This document shows, one piece after another, positions 1-6,539 of a stretch of 9,540 nt of DNA. Each line of letters starts with the position of its first letter. The first letter of the stretch is position 1. The position numbers and the translations under genes are program-made. The notes below the pieces were generated by a model, which was not told the DNA's origin, made no database searches, and was given only the letters and a program-made list of their open reading frames with translations. This DNA is from Chloroflexota bacterium (GTDB lineage: Bacteria > Chloroflexota > UBA6077). The stretch is taken from the NCBI GenBank assembly GCA_021786215.1, contig JAJYNT010000380.1, positions 1 through 9,540 on the forward strand. Direction: 5' to 3'.

Positions 1-282
1 GGGGAGCAGTACGAGGAGGGGGCGGCCACTGCCTACGACTACAAGGATATCCAAGAGCTTCTGCCCGATTGGCATCCGTCGGAACTGAAGCAGTTGGTAA
101 TCGTTCCTGAAGGAGCCCGTCTCCAGCAGGGAGCCACCTACTTCGACCTGCGCAATCCCCAGCGTGGCGAATTCAAGGCCAGGGGAGACATGGTGGCGCC
201 CTCCGATAGCCGTTTGGTACCCAAGGATAGGACGGGGTACGATCTGTGGAACAAACTAGTGTCCCAGGGGGCAAGAAGGTAA
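1..282 (+). CDS. C-terminal part of an unrecognised conserved-looking protein (5' truncated by the window)
   Basis: Frame 1 is open from the first base to a TAA at 280-282, giving 93 residues of the C-terminus of a protein that starts before the window. The visible part is soluble and mixed-charge, with no membrane segment, signal or cysteine motif. It is rich in aromatic and turn residues (YFDLRNPQRGEF, then VPKDRTGYDLW near the end). The conserved look of this tail and its normal codon use suggest a real gene rather than a chance frame. An internal TTG at 94 could serve as a start, but no ribosome binding site precedes it and the frame continues upstream, so a longer protein is more likely. 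I do not recognise the family and assign no function. It converges on the minus-strand HTH gene. Confidence 0.6.
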   Translation, partial: GEQYEEGAATAYDYKDIQELLPDWHPSELKQLVIVPEGARLQQGATYFDLRNPQRGEFKARGDMVAPSDSRLVPKDRTGYDLWNKLVSQGARR

Positions 283-304
283 CAAACCACCATTCCCTCA
301 AACA

Positions 305-316
305 TTCCCGCGGGAA
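305..316. repeat. 12-bp perfect palindrome between convergent genes
   Basis: TTCCCGCGGGAA is a perfect palindrome 22 bases after the stop of the truncated gene. It has no loop, so it is a poor terminator; a protein site or chance are both possible. The rest of 283-439 shows no ORF with a ribosome binding site and no RNA gene that I recognise. Confidence 0.3.
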
Positions 317-403
317 AAGACGAGCGAGGGACTCTGGATCGCGCTATTAGCATCCCAGTAGATGCCTGTCTTGTCCAGATCTGCTTGAAAAGTGTGGTGG
401 GGC

Positions 404-422
404 CGCGGCGGTTACTACCGCG
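404..422 (-). terminator. weak hairpin downstream of the HTH gene
   Basis: CGCGG at 404-408 pairs with CCGCG at 418-422 around a 9-base loop. It begins 17 bases past the stop of the minus-strand HTH gene, where a terminator would be expected. The stem is only 5 bp and no U-run follows, so this is a weak candidate. Confidence 0.22.
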
Positions 423-439
423 TTGGGCGCACGCGATGG

Positions 440-649
440 CTAGACAGAGGTAGAGGAATAGCGCCGTGCCTCATTGACAACCCACTCGTCAAGGATCTCC
501 TTCTTGAAGCGCCACGAGCTGCCTACCTTGAAGCCAGGGATCTTGCCCTGGGCTGCGTACCTGTATACGGTGATGGGGTTCAGCTTCAGGTACGCTGCAA
601 CCTCTTTGACTGTCATCATCCGCTCCACAGGATCTACCTCCCCTATCAA
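440..649 (-). CDS. small helix-turn-helix DNA-binding protein, excisionase/MerR-like family
   Basis: This 69-aa protein is essentially one winged-HTH domain of the excisionase (HTH_17) type. Residues about 12-58 show the family pattern: a helix MTVKEVAAYLKL, a recognition helix NPITVYRYAAQGKIP, then a wing GFKVGSSWRFKKEILDEWV. Such proteins act as excisionases or small transcription factors. With no integrase or phage gene nearby, a regulatory role is more likely here. The start is TTG at 649: GGGAGG lies five bases upstream (655-660) and there is no in-frame ATG before the upstream stop. ATG at 619 is the alternative; it would remove ten residues but keep the domain. The gene is divergent from nrdR and shares its 274-bp spacer, so it could regulate itself or nrdR. 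That link is inference. Confidence 0.85.
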   Translation of the reverse strand: MIGEVDPVERMMTVKEVAAYLKLNPITVYRYAAQGKIPGFKVGSSWRFKKEILDEWVVNEARRYSSTSV

Positions 650-654
650 CTCAT

Positions 655-661
655 CCTCCCT
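655..661 (-). promoter_or_regulatory. ribosome binding site of the HTH gene, deciding a TTG start
   Basis: On the minus strand AGGGAGG ends five bases before TTG 649. This is the best ribosome binding site near the 5' end of the gene and favours TTG over ATG 619. Confidence 0.65.
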
Positions 662-694
662 GATATATCGTGCCTAGTGGATGTTGGCCAGGGC

Positions 695-723
695 ATAATA
701 GTCTATATAGTGCTTGCATGCAA
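695..723 (-). promoter_or_regulatory. predicted promoter of the HTH gene
   Basis: Read on the minus strand: TTGCAT (718-723) as -35, a 17-base spacer, and TATTAT (695-700) as -10, five of six matches to TATAAT. The expected start near 688 gives a leader of about 39 bases, including the ribosome binding site. The -35 is weak (three of six), which would suit an activated or repressed promoter. An overlapping alternative is TTGTAC-N16-TATAGA. Confidence 0.45.
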
Positions 724-724
724 G
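713..724. promoter_or_regulatory. palindromic operator candidate on the HTH gene -35
   Basis: CTTGCATGCAAG is a perfect 12-bp palindrome covering the whole predicted -35 hexamer of the minus-strand HTH gene. The position suits a dimeric repressor that blocks polymerase or an activator at a weak -35. The binding protein is unknown; the adjacent HTH protein is one candidate. Confidence 0.4.
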
Positions 725-864
725 TACAAGATGTCAGGCGCGCAGCCCGAGGCCACCACCTGTTCAGTCCGCTCCTGGAAGGCGAGCGCAGTCCTAAACA
801 ACAACAGGACTAACCGGGATGAATGCAGACGTGCAAAGCTGCGCAAAACAATAGCGAACCGAGG

Positions 865-883
865 TTTGCCTTGACAAGGCAAA
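865..883. promoter_or_regulatory. 19-bp palindromic operator candidate over the nrdR -35
   Basis: TTTGCCTTGACAAGGCAAA has perfect 9-base arms (865-873 and 875-883) around a single central A (874). It contains the entire TTGACA -35 box of the nrdR promoter. Perfect dyad symmetry of this length on a promoter is strong evidence for an operator. It does not look like the AT-rich NrdR box, so the regulator is probably another protein. The half-site faintly recalls manganese-type DtxR/MntR operators, a memory-based resemblance only. Confidence 0.6.
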
Positions 884-899
884 GCGGGGTAACTAAGAT
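871..899 (+). promoter_or_regulatory. strong sigma70-type promoter of nrdR
   Basis: TTGACA (871-876, six of six), a 17-base spacer and TAAGAT (894-899, TA at the start and AT at the end as in TATAAT). Transcription would start near 906, leaving a leader of only about 18 bases before ATG 924. No good Shine-Dalgarno sequence fits in that leader. This is probably the promoter for nrdR and the overlapping protease gene. Confidence 0.7.
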
Positions 900-923
900 G
901 CCGTTAGTTTAGCATTTTGTGGT

Positions 924-1391
924 ATGGCTTACAATACCTTGAAGTGCCCTTATTGCGCGCATGATCAAACGAAGGTCGTAGACAAGCGAGATCTCACGGC
1001 CGGTGCTACGCGGCGCCGCAGGTTGTGCACGCGATGCGGCCGGCGGTTCAGCACATATGAGCAGGCTGAGGTAGCCAGTCTGGTCGTGGTGAAGAAAGAC
1101 GGCCGTCGCGAGCTGTTCGATCGTGGCAAGCTGCGTGCGGGCCTCCAGAAGGCTTGCGAGAAGCGGGCCATCAGCTCCGAGGCCGTCGAGTCGCTGGTCG
1201 ATGAGGTGGAGGCCGCGTGCCGTTCTCGTGATGGCATCGAGGTTCCCAGCAGCGTCATCGGCGAATTGGTAATGAACAAGCTCCGGGTCATGGACAAGAT
1301 CGCCTACATCCGTTTCGCCTCGGTCTATCGAGCGTTCGCGGACCTGCAGTCCTTCGAAGAAGAACTCCACACCCTCCTGAAGGCTCGCTGA
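924..1391 (+). CDS. nrdR: transcriptional repressor NrdR
   Basis: NrdR is a nucleotide-sensing repressor of ribonucleotide reductase operons; it binds dATP/ATP in an ATP-cone and DNA through a zinc ribbon. Both parts are visible in this 155-aa protein, which is the usual length. The zinc ribbon has C8-P-Y-C11 and C35-T-R-C38, followed by the hallmark GRRFSTYE (39-46), with the basic run RRRR at 30-33. The ATP-cone covers about 50-140, with VVKKDGRRELFDRGKL at its front. One small deviation is DKR at 20-22 where most relatives have DSR. ATG 924 is close behind a strong promoter and has no clear Shine-Dalgarno site. The stop overlaps the start of the next gene (TGATG). No ribonucleotide reductase gene is in the window, so its targets lie elsewhere. 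Confidence 0.95.
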   Translation: MAYNTLKCPYCAHDQTKVVDKRDLTAGATRRRRLCTRCGRRFSTYEQAEVASLVVVKKDGRRELFDRGKLRAGLQKACEKRAISSEAVESLVDEVEAACRSRDGIEVPSSVIGELVMNKLRVMDKIAYIRFASVYRAFADLQSFEEELHTLLKAR

Positions 1392-2362
1392 TGGCCACAG
1401 CTGCCGGAACTCGCGCCGCAAGCTGGATGATGGGGGGCGGCGCCGCGGCATCGGCTCTGGGCGCAATCCTCTTGTTGTTGGCAAGTCTAAACAGTCTCTT
1501 CGGTGTTGCCGCTCTAGGGACCGACTCCTTTCGAGAACTTGGGATGATGGCCGGCGGTGGGCTGGTGGTCCTGGGGGCCCTCGTGGCGATGCTGGGAATG
1601 ACCATGTACGTGTTCACTCCGGCCTTCTCTCGGGATGGCAGCGCTCTCAGGGACTACGGTTCTCATCGGGTGGTGCTGGCCTGCACTGCCCTGTCCGTCC
1701 TGCTGGGCAACCTGCTGGCTGCCCTCTACTTCTTCGTGTTGCCTCGTTTCCTTCCGGAGCCCATGGTGCAGGAGTATGTGACGGGCCGAATTCTCTCGCC
1801 GGAGGGCATTGCAGTATCCGCGGTGTCCCTGGACGTCGCTCTTCTGGCTGTTGTCTATCTGCGAATCGTCCGGCCGGGGGCGATTTCTTGGCAGACCATG
1901 GGGCTTGGTGTCCGTGGTCTGCCGGGCAGACTCCTCCTGGGTTTCCTCTACGGACTGCTTCTCTTCGGGGTGAGCAGCCTCATACAGCTTCTGTTGGATC
2001 AGTTAGGGGTTCACCAGACCCAGGGAGCGCTGTTCCAATCGGTGGCCCGAGCAAGACCCGAGCAGTTCGCGTTGGTGTTGCTGGCTGGTGCCGTCGTGGC
2101 TCCCATAGTGGAAGAGATCTACTTTCGAGGATATGTATTTCGTGCCTATCTGGACCAGAAAGGGATCTGGCAGGCTCTCCTGTTCAGTTCGGGTCTGTTT
2201 GCTCTGGTTCACCTGGATCTAGCCGCCCTGATTCCCATCTTCGTGGTTGGAGTGATGCTGTCCCTGCTCTATTACCGAACACACAGCATCATCCCCGGGA
2301 TCGCCGCCCACGCCGTCAACAACGCGATCGCTTTCCTTCTTCTCTACCTGGGACTCTCCTGA
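1391..2362 (+). CDS. CPBP-family intramembrane metalloprotease (CAAX/Abi type)
   Basis: This 323-aa polytopic membrane protein has the three signatures of CPBP (CAAX prenyl protease/Abi) glutamic proteases in order. These are EE-x3-R at E241 E242...R246 (VEEIYFRGYVF), F-x3-H at F270...H274 (FALVHLDL), and H-x3-N at H307...N311 (HAVNNAIAF). About 170 N-terminal residues add hydrophobic segments near 18-37, 52-75, 95-118 and 140-158, and the catalytic core starts near 180. Substrates of bacterial members are mostly unknown; roles in bacteriocin self-immunity, peptide processing and membrane-protein turnover are described. The start codon overlaps the nrdR stop by one base (TGATG), implying translational coupling and co-transcription from the nrdR promoter. 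The functional link to NrdR is unclear. Confidence 0.88.
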   Translation: MATAAGTRAASWMMGGGAAASALGAILLLLASLNSLFGVAALGTDSFRELGMMAGGGLVVLGALVAMLGMTMYVFTPAFSRDGSALRDYGSHRVVLACTALSVLLGNLLAALYFFVLPRFLPEPMVQEYVTGRILSPEGIAVSAVSLDVALLAVVYLRIVRPGAISWQTMGLGVRGLPGRLLLGFLYGLLLFGVSSLIQLLLDQLGVHQTQGALFQSVARARPEQFALVLLAGAVVAPIVEEIYFRGYVFRAYLDQKGIWQALLFSSGLFALVHLDLAALIPIFVVGVMLSLLYYRTHSIIPGIAAHAVNNAIAFLLLYLGLS

Positions 2363-2415
2363 TCGCGTTCCGAGTCCCCCCTCTCCTTCTGAGCCTCCCC
2401 CTCACCCTGGCACCA

Positions 2416-2441
2416 AGAGTGCACACTCTCCTTGCGGAGTG
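2416..2441. promoter_or_regulatory. overlapping inverted repeats upstream of the histidine kinase
   Basis: AGAGTG (2416-2421) and CACTCT (2424-2429) form a 14-bp dyad. CACTC (2424-2428) can pair instead with GAGTG (2437-2441), so GAGTGC occurs twice (2417-2422, 2437-2442). The repeats lie in the 112-bp gap before the kinase ATG. They may be an operator or a switchable hairpin. I see no convincing -35/-10 pair in this gap. Confidence 0.3.
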
Positions 2442-2474
2442 CCCTCGAGTAGCGGTCCGGTGTTGAGTAAACGA

Positions 2475-4994
2475 ATGGCAGCAATCAGTAATAGCTCCGC
2501 TTCCCGATGGAGGCACCTGATCTCGATCTGCGCTGCGCTTCCCGATGTCATAGACTTGGAACATCTGCTGCAATGGGCAGTTCGGGAGACGGCGACCTTC
2601 TTCGATGTGGAGCACTGTGCCGTCTTCGTGAAACGGGATGGTGGACTGATTCCCGCTGCCTGGGCGGGCTTTCCCCAACGACCTCCTTCTGGACTTGCCA
2701 TCGACTCCGTCCGGGGCCTGCGCGACCACCTGGATCGCCTTCTGGCGCCGGGTAGCTGTCGCCGTTTCATGAGCGCGGACATTCGGACAAAAGCTCGCTT
2801 CGTCGGCTATCTGGTTGTCTGCTCTGAAGCGGAGGGCCTGCCTCCTTTCAATCGCGACGATCGCGAGATGCTGAAGTTGATCGTCCACCGACTGGCCGTC
2901 AGCGTTGCCGGGATCGATGCCATGGAGAGTGCTCGTGGTCAGCAGGAGGCGCTGGCCAGGATAGCCGCTGCCCTGGCAGGAGAGGTGGAGGTGCGAGAGG
3001 TCGCCCAAACAGCCGCCAGCCTCGCCGTACAGGAACTGGGGGCCAACGGTGTGATGGTGTGGATCGCTCATCTTGAGGAGCGAGAGTTGGAACTTCTGGC
3101 CAGCAAAGGATTTGACGAGAAGGTAGCCAACGAGGTCAGGAAACTCTCCTTCGATGCGCCCACCCTCGCGTCTCTGACGGCTACCACTCGAGAGATCCAG
3201 AATGTTGGAAGCATTAAGAAAATGCCGGAGAGTGTGGCGGTCACGAAGAGATTGTTCGCGGCCGCGGGGATGCAGTCAGCGTTTGATGTGCCCCTTCTGG
3301 CCCGCGACAGGTTGATGGGGGTGCTGGGCTACGCGAGAAAGACACCGCACCGCTGGGTTCCTGGTGAGAGGCTCTTGTTTAGGACCCTTGCCGATCTGCT
3401 GGCCGCGGCCATTTTGAACGCCGAGCTGTACGAGGAGAGCGAGCGCAGACGGTTGTTGGCCGAGGCCGTCATCGATAACTCGCCGGTTGGCATCGCCGTG
3501 ATAGCAGGGCCCGAGCATCGATACGTGATGGTAAACGCGGCTCGAGAGCGGATGACCGGCGTCCCTCGTGACAGGATGATCGGCCGCACCGTGATGGAGG
3601 CCTTCCCGACACTGGCAGGGGGGCCGGTGTTGCCGGTGATAGAACAGGTGTACAGGACTGCCGATAACGTGCTTGTGCCCGACCTCCATTTTGATTTCGG
3701 TCCTCCTGTCGGAGAAAGGGATCTCTCCCTCCTGTTTGCCCCTCTGCGTGGACCAGGTGGCCAGGTTGAGGCCGTGATCAGCCTGATGCTGGACATCACC
3801 GAACAGCAAGCTTCAAGGCGTCAGCTGGAGGATCTTACCTCCAGACTGAAGGCCTCGAACGAGCAGTTGGTGGAGGCGAGCTTCCGTGCGAAGGAGCTGG
3901 CCGTTCTGGCGGAACGTCGTGCCGTTGAGCTTGAGGCAACGATCTCCAACATCGCCGATTCGGTCTTCGTCTGTGACCCCGAGGGGAAGATCACCTACAT
4001 CAACAGCTCCGGTCTGCAGATGATCGGCGGGCAGCGCCCCGCGGGGCCGCTCACCGTGGTGGACTACATCGCCGCCTTGAAACCACGCACCCTGGATGGA
4101 AAGCCGATCAGTCGAGATGATCTGTCGATCTCCAGGGCGTTGCGAGGGGAAGTGGTGCGAGGGACAGAGGAGATCGTCTACGACGCACGGCTGCGGCAAG
4201 ATCGCTACATCCTGGTCAGTTCGGCTCCCATGCGAGATCCCGATGGGCGCTTCCTCGGTGCGGTGCAGATCCTCAGCGACATCACGCGACTCAAGGAGTT
4301 GGATCTGCTGAAGGACCAGTTCATCACAGTTGCCGCACACGAGATCAAGACCCCGGTGACGGCCATAAAGGGTTTTGCCCAGACCCTTGCCAAGGCCCCC
4401 GACGCCTGCGCCCCGAGGTATCGGCGGGCTCTGGAGACCATGGTACAGCAGTCCGACCGGATCGACGCCCTGGTACGGGATTTCCTGGACGTGTCCCGCA
4501 TGCGATGGGGGCGGGTGAAGCTGGTGGCCGAACGGATGAACCTCACCGATCTGGTGGCAGAGGCGGTGGCTCGGCGGGCGTCTCTCTCCCCCCGGCACGA
4601 GTTGGCGATAACTCGTGAGGACCCCGTTTGGATCGAGGGGGATCGCGACCGGCTGAACCAGGTGATCGAGAATCTGTTGGACAATGCCGTAAAGTTCTCT
4701 CCCGGGGGTGGAAAGATCGAGGTTCAGGTCCGGCGCGAGGAGCAGCGGGCCGTGGTGTCGGTTCGGGATGAGGGAGTAGGCATTCCCAAGGACAGGCAGG
4801 CCCACCTCTTCGAACGCTTCTACCGTGCTCACATCGGGACCCCTTTCGACTATGGGGGGCTTGGAGTGGGGCTTTACATCTCCAGGGAGATCGTGCGTCA
4901 GCACGGGGGGGAGATGTGGTTCGAGAGCGAGGAGGGAAAGGGCTCAACCTTCTATTTCAGTCTGCCTCTGGCGTCCACTGCTGCATCCGGTTGA
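2475..4994 (+). CDS. soluble sensor histidine kinase, GAF-GAF-PAS-PAS-HisKA-HATPase
   Basis: Numbering from ATG 2475 (839 aa). Two GAF-like domains occupy about 20-150 and 157-320, and a first PAS domain about 325-441, ending in DITEQQ. A helical, probably coiled-coil linker (about 445-485) follows, then a second PAS domain to about 603, ending in DIT. HisKA has the H-box AAHEIKTPVTAIKGF with phospho-acceptor H622. The ATPase shows the N-box NLLDNAVKF (N737), G1 DEGVGIP (D765), an F-box-like LFERFYR, and G2 GGLGVGL (795-799 region), so all kinase motifs are intact. No membrane segment or signal peptide is present, so it is probably cytoplasmic and senses a small molecule or redox or light cue through GAF/PAS; no chromophore cysteine can be assigned with confidence. 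GTG 2439 or TTG 2463 could extend the start by 12 or 4 residues; none has a good ribosome binding site. No response regulator is adjacent, so it is an orphan kinase here. Confidence 0.92.
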   Translation: MAAISNSSASRWRHLISICAALPDVIDLEHLLQWAVRETATFFDVEHCAVFVKRDGGLIPAAWAGFPQRPPSGLAIDSVRGLRDHLDRLLAPGSCRRFMSADIRTKARFVGYLVVCSEAEGLPPFNRDDREMLKLIVHRLAVSVAGIDAMESARGQQEALARIAAALAGEVEVREVAQTAASLAVQELGANGVMVWIAHLEERELELLASKGFDEKVANEVRKLSFDAPTLASLTATTREIQNVGSIKKMPESVAVTKRLFAAAGMQSAFDVPLLARDRLMGVLGYARKTPHRWVPGERLLFRTLADLLAAAILNAELYEESERRRLLAEAVIDNSPVGIAVIAGPEHRYVMVNAARERMTGVPRDRMIGRTVMEAFPTLAGGPVLPVIEQVYRTADNVLVPDLHFDFGPPVGERDLSLLFAPLRGPGGQVEAVISLMLDITEQQASRRQLEDLTSRLKASNEQLVEASFRAKELAVLAERRAVELEATISNIADSVFVCDPEGKITYINSSGLQMIGGQRPAGPLTVVDYIAALKPRTLDGKPISRDDLSISRALRGEVVRGTEEIVYDARLRQDRYILVSSAPMRDPDGRFLGAVQILSDITRLKELDLLKDQFITVAAHEIKTPVTAIKGFAQTLAKAPDACAPRYRRALETMVQQSDRIDALVRDFLDVSRMRWGRVKLVAERMNLTDLVAEAVARRASLSPRHELAITREDPVWIEGDRDRLNQVIENLLDNAVKFSPGGGKIEVQVRREEQRAVVSVRDEGVGIPKDRQAHLFERFYRAHIGTPFDYGGLGVGLYISREIVRQHGGEMWFESEEGKGSTFYFSLPLASTAASG

Positions 4995-5073
4995 GCGCTG
5001 CCTCACCGCGAGTGTGTCTCTCCAGCCGGCCCTGTGGTCTCTGCGCTCCGGGCCCCTCGCGGTCTTGTGTGAC

Positions 5074-5097
5074 GTCTCGGCCCTTCACGGCCGAGGC
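5074..5097 (+). terminator. GC-rich hairpin after the histidine kinase
   Basis: CTCGGCC (5076-5082) pairs with GGCCGAG (5089-5095) around the loop CTTCAC, extended by a G-U and a G-C pair to 5074/5097. It lies 80 bases past the kinase stop. There is no U-run, so it is at best a non-canonical terminator separating the kinase from the metabolic cluster. Confidence 0.4.
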
Positions 5098-5142
5098 CAA
5101 TCTCCCCCGCGATGACCCGCGCTCTCCGCTCTCCGCGACTGG

Positions 5143-5171
5143 TTGACATGCCGGCCGCTCCTTGCTACTTT
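5143..5171 (+). promoter_or_regulatory. promoter of the CoA-transferase gene
   Basis: TTGACA (5143-5148), a 17-base spacer and TACTTT (5166-5171). The -35 is perfect; the -10 matches three of six, including the key T-A start and final T. Transcription would start near 5178, about 40 bases before GTG 5218. It starts the metabolic cluster. The rest of 4995-5217 contains no gene I can support. Confidence 0.6.
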
Positions 5172-5217
5172 CAGCGCGAGTCGTGGTTGTCCGCGAGACC
5201 ATCGGTAGGAGGCGCAT

Positions 5218-6402
5218 GTGTCCCTCAGCGGTGTGCGAGTTCTCGATTTCTCTCGGGTGCTGGCTGGGCCATACTGTTCCATGATGCTGGCGGAGTTGGG
5301 GGCCGATGTCCTCAAGGTGGAGGACCCCGCGGGGGGAGACGAAGCCCGTGAATGGCCCCCCTTCGTTCATGGCCAGAGTGGCTACTTCTTCTCCGTCAAC
5401 CGTAGCAAGCGCAGCATCGCCATCGATCTGAAGAAGGATGAGGGGAAGCGGATCGTCCAAGAGCTGGCGGTGCAATCGGACGTGATACTGGAAAACTTTG
5501 CCCCGGGTGTGACCCAGAGGTTGGGGATCGACTACCCTACGCTGGCAGCCCTGAAGCCAGATTTGATCTATTGCTCTATCTCAGGCTTCGGACAGACCGG
5601 GCCCTACAGGGACAAGAGGGCATACGATCCCATCCTTCAGGCGATGTCCGGGCTGATGAGCGTCACCGGCTCTCGCGATGGCGAGCCGGTGAAGTGTGGC
5701 GTGGCCATCACCGATGTGGCCAGCGCCGTCTTCGCTGCTTTCTCCATTGCCACCAGCCTCTACCGCCGGGAGAAGACCGGCCAGGGGCAGTACATCGATC
5801 TGGGAATGCTGGATTGTTCCCTGGCGATGATGACCTTCCAGGCGGCCATCTACCTGTGTGGTTCCGGGGTGCCGGGGCTGTTCGGCTCCGAGAACCCCAC
5901 TCGTGTGCCGAGCGCCAACTATCGAACCGCCGACGGGCGCTTCCTGCATCTGGTGGTCAACGATCGGCAGTGGCCGAAGTTCTGTGAGTTGTTGGGAGTG
6001 CCTCATCTGGCGGATGATCCCGATTTCTCGAGCAACCGAGTTCGAGTAGCCCATCGAGACCAGGTGAACGCCCTGATCACCGAGCAGATGCTCACTCGTG
6101 GGACGGAGGAGTGGCTGACCCTCTTCGAAGCCGCGGGGCTGCCCGCGGGGCCGGTGAATAGCTTGGATCAAGTCATAGCAGATCCACAGGTGAAGGCTCG
6201 CGAGATGGTCAAGAGCTTTGAGCATCCACTTGCCGGGTTGGTCGAGGCTATCGACATGCCCTTCCGCTTCGCGGATGCGGGCACCCGCATCCGCGGTGCC
6301 CCACCACTCTTGGGCCAGCACACCGAGGAGATCCTGAGGGGTTTGCTGGGCTACAGCGGCGAAGAGGTGGAGCGGCTCAAGGCCGAGGGTGTCGTCCGGT
6401 AG
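5218..6402 (+). CDS. class III CoA-transferase, CaiB/BaiF (formyl-CoA transferase-like)
   Basis: The protein moves coenzyme A between carboxylic acids through an aspartyl-CoA intermediate; the cytosolic enzymes work as interlocked dimers. The 394-aa length is typical. Family signatures are seen in order: LSGVRVLDFSRVLAGPYCSMMLAELGADVLKVE (residues 3-35, the N-terminal fold), FFSVNRSKRSIAIDLK (57-72), VILENFAPG (89-97), and SISGFGQTGPYRDKRAYD (120-137). Then comes AITDVASA with D166 as the likely nucleophile, equivalent to Asp169 of formyl-CoA transferase, and GQGQYIDLGMLD (188-199). GTG 5218 is chosen because AGGAGG (5207-5212) sits five bases upstream. The acids used cannot be told from sequence; the family serves oxalate, carnitine, bile acid, itaconate/malate and aromatic pathways. 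The next gene starts 137 bases later, so co-transcription is possible but not certain. Confidence 0.93.
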   Translation: MSLSGVRVLDFSRVLAGPYCSMMLAELGADVLKVEDPAGGDEAREWPPFVHGQSGYFFSVNRSKRSIAIDLKKDEGKRIVQELAVQSDVILENFAPGVTQRLGIDYPTLAALKPDLIYCSISGFGQTGPYRDKRAYDPILQAMSGLMSVTGSRDGEPVKCGVAITDVASAVFAAFSIATSLYRREKTGQGQYIDLGMLDCSLAMMTFQAAIYLCGSGVPGLFGSENPTRVPSANYRTADGRFLHLVVNDRQWPKFCELLGVPHLADDPDFSSNRVRVAHRDQVNALITEQMLTRGTEEWLTLFEAAGLPAGPVNSLDQVIADPQVKAREMVKSFEHPLAGLVEAIDMPFRFADAGTRIRGAPPLLGQHTEEILRGLLGYSGEEVERLKAEGVVR

Positions 6403-6411
6403 TCCTGCATC

Positions 6412-6485
6412 CCAACTCAAGCCACGGTGTGCGTCTGGAGTTGTGGGAGGAGTGAGAGCCGACTTGATTTGTGGGGCTGAGTTGG
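6412..6485 (+). other. possible folded leader before the isomerase gene
   Basis: CCAACTC (6412-6418) and AGCC (6420-6423) can pair with GGCT (6475-6478) and GAGTTGG (6479-6485), 11 bp with one bulged A. CAACTC can alternatively pair with a nearer copy of GAGTTG (6438-6443). Two rival stems in a 137-base gap could be attenuation or mRNA processing, or chance. No clear promoter was seen in 6403-6539. Confidence 0.2.
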
Positions 6486-6539
6486 CGATGATGCAGCTCC
6501 TGGATGCCCTGTATCAGACGGGAGTAAAGAGGAGACGAC

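Noticed and set aside
283..439. tRNA or small RNA gene between the first two genes
   Set aside because: No cloverleaf, T-loop motif or promoter/terminator pair could be found by eye.
392..874. 160-codon plus-strand frame over the HTH gene
   Set aside because: It is antisense to the clear HTH domain, has no recognisable domain, and runs through the divergent promoter region.
865..883. Reading the palindrome as an NrdR or LexA box
   Set aside because: It lacks the AT-rich centre of NrdR boxes and does not match the GAAC-type or CTG/CAG-type LexA boxes that I know.
2439..2474. Upstream GTG start of the histidine kinase
   Set aside because: No ribosome binding site at usable spacing, and the extra 12 residues match no domain; kept only as an alternative start.
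2316..3071. 251-codon minus-strand frame against the protease and kinase genes
   Set aside because: It lies antisense to strongly conserved coding sequence, has a low-complexity arginine/glycine-rich composition and no domain; it is a GC-driven shadow.
3813..4904. 363-codon minus-strand frame inside the kinase gene
   Set aside because: It mirrors the HisKA/HATPase coding region; the proline/histidine-rich product has no fold signature.
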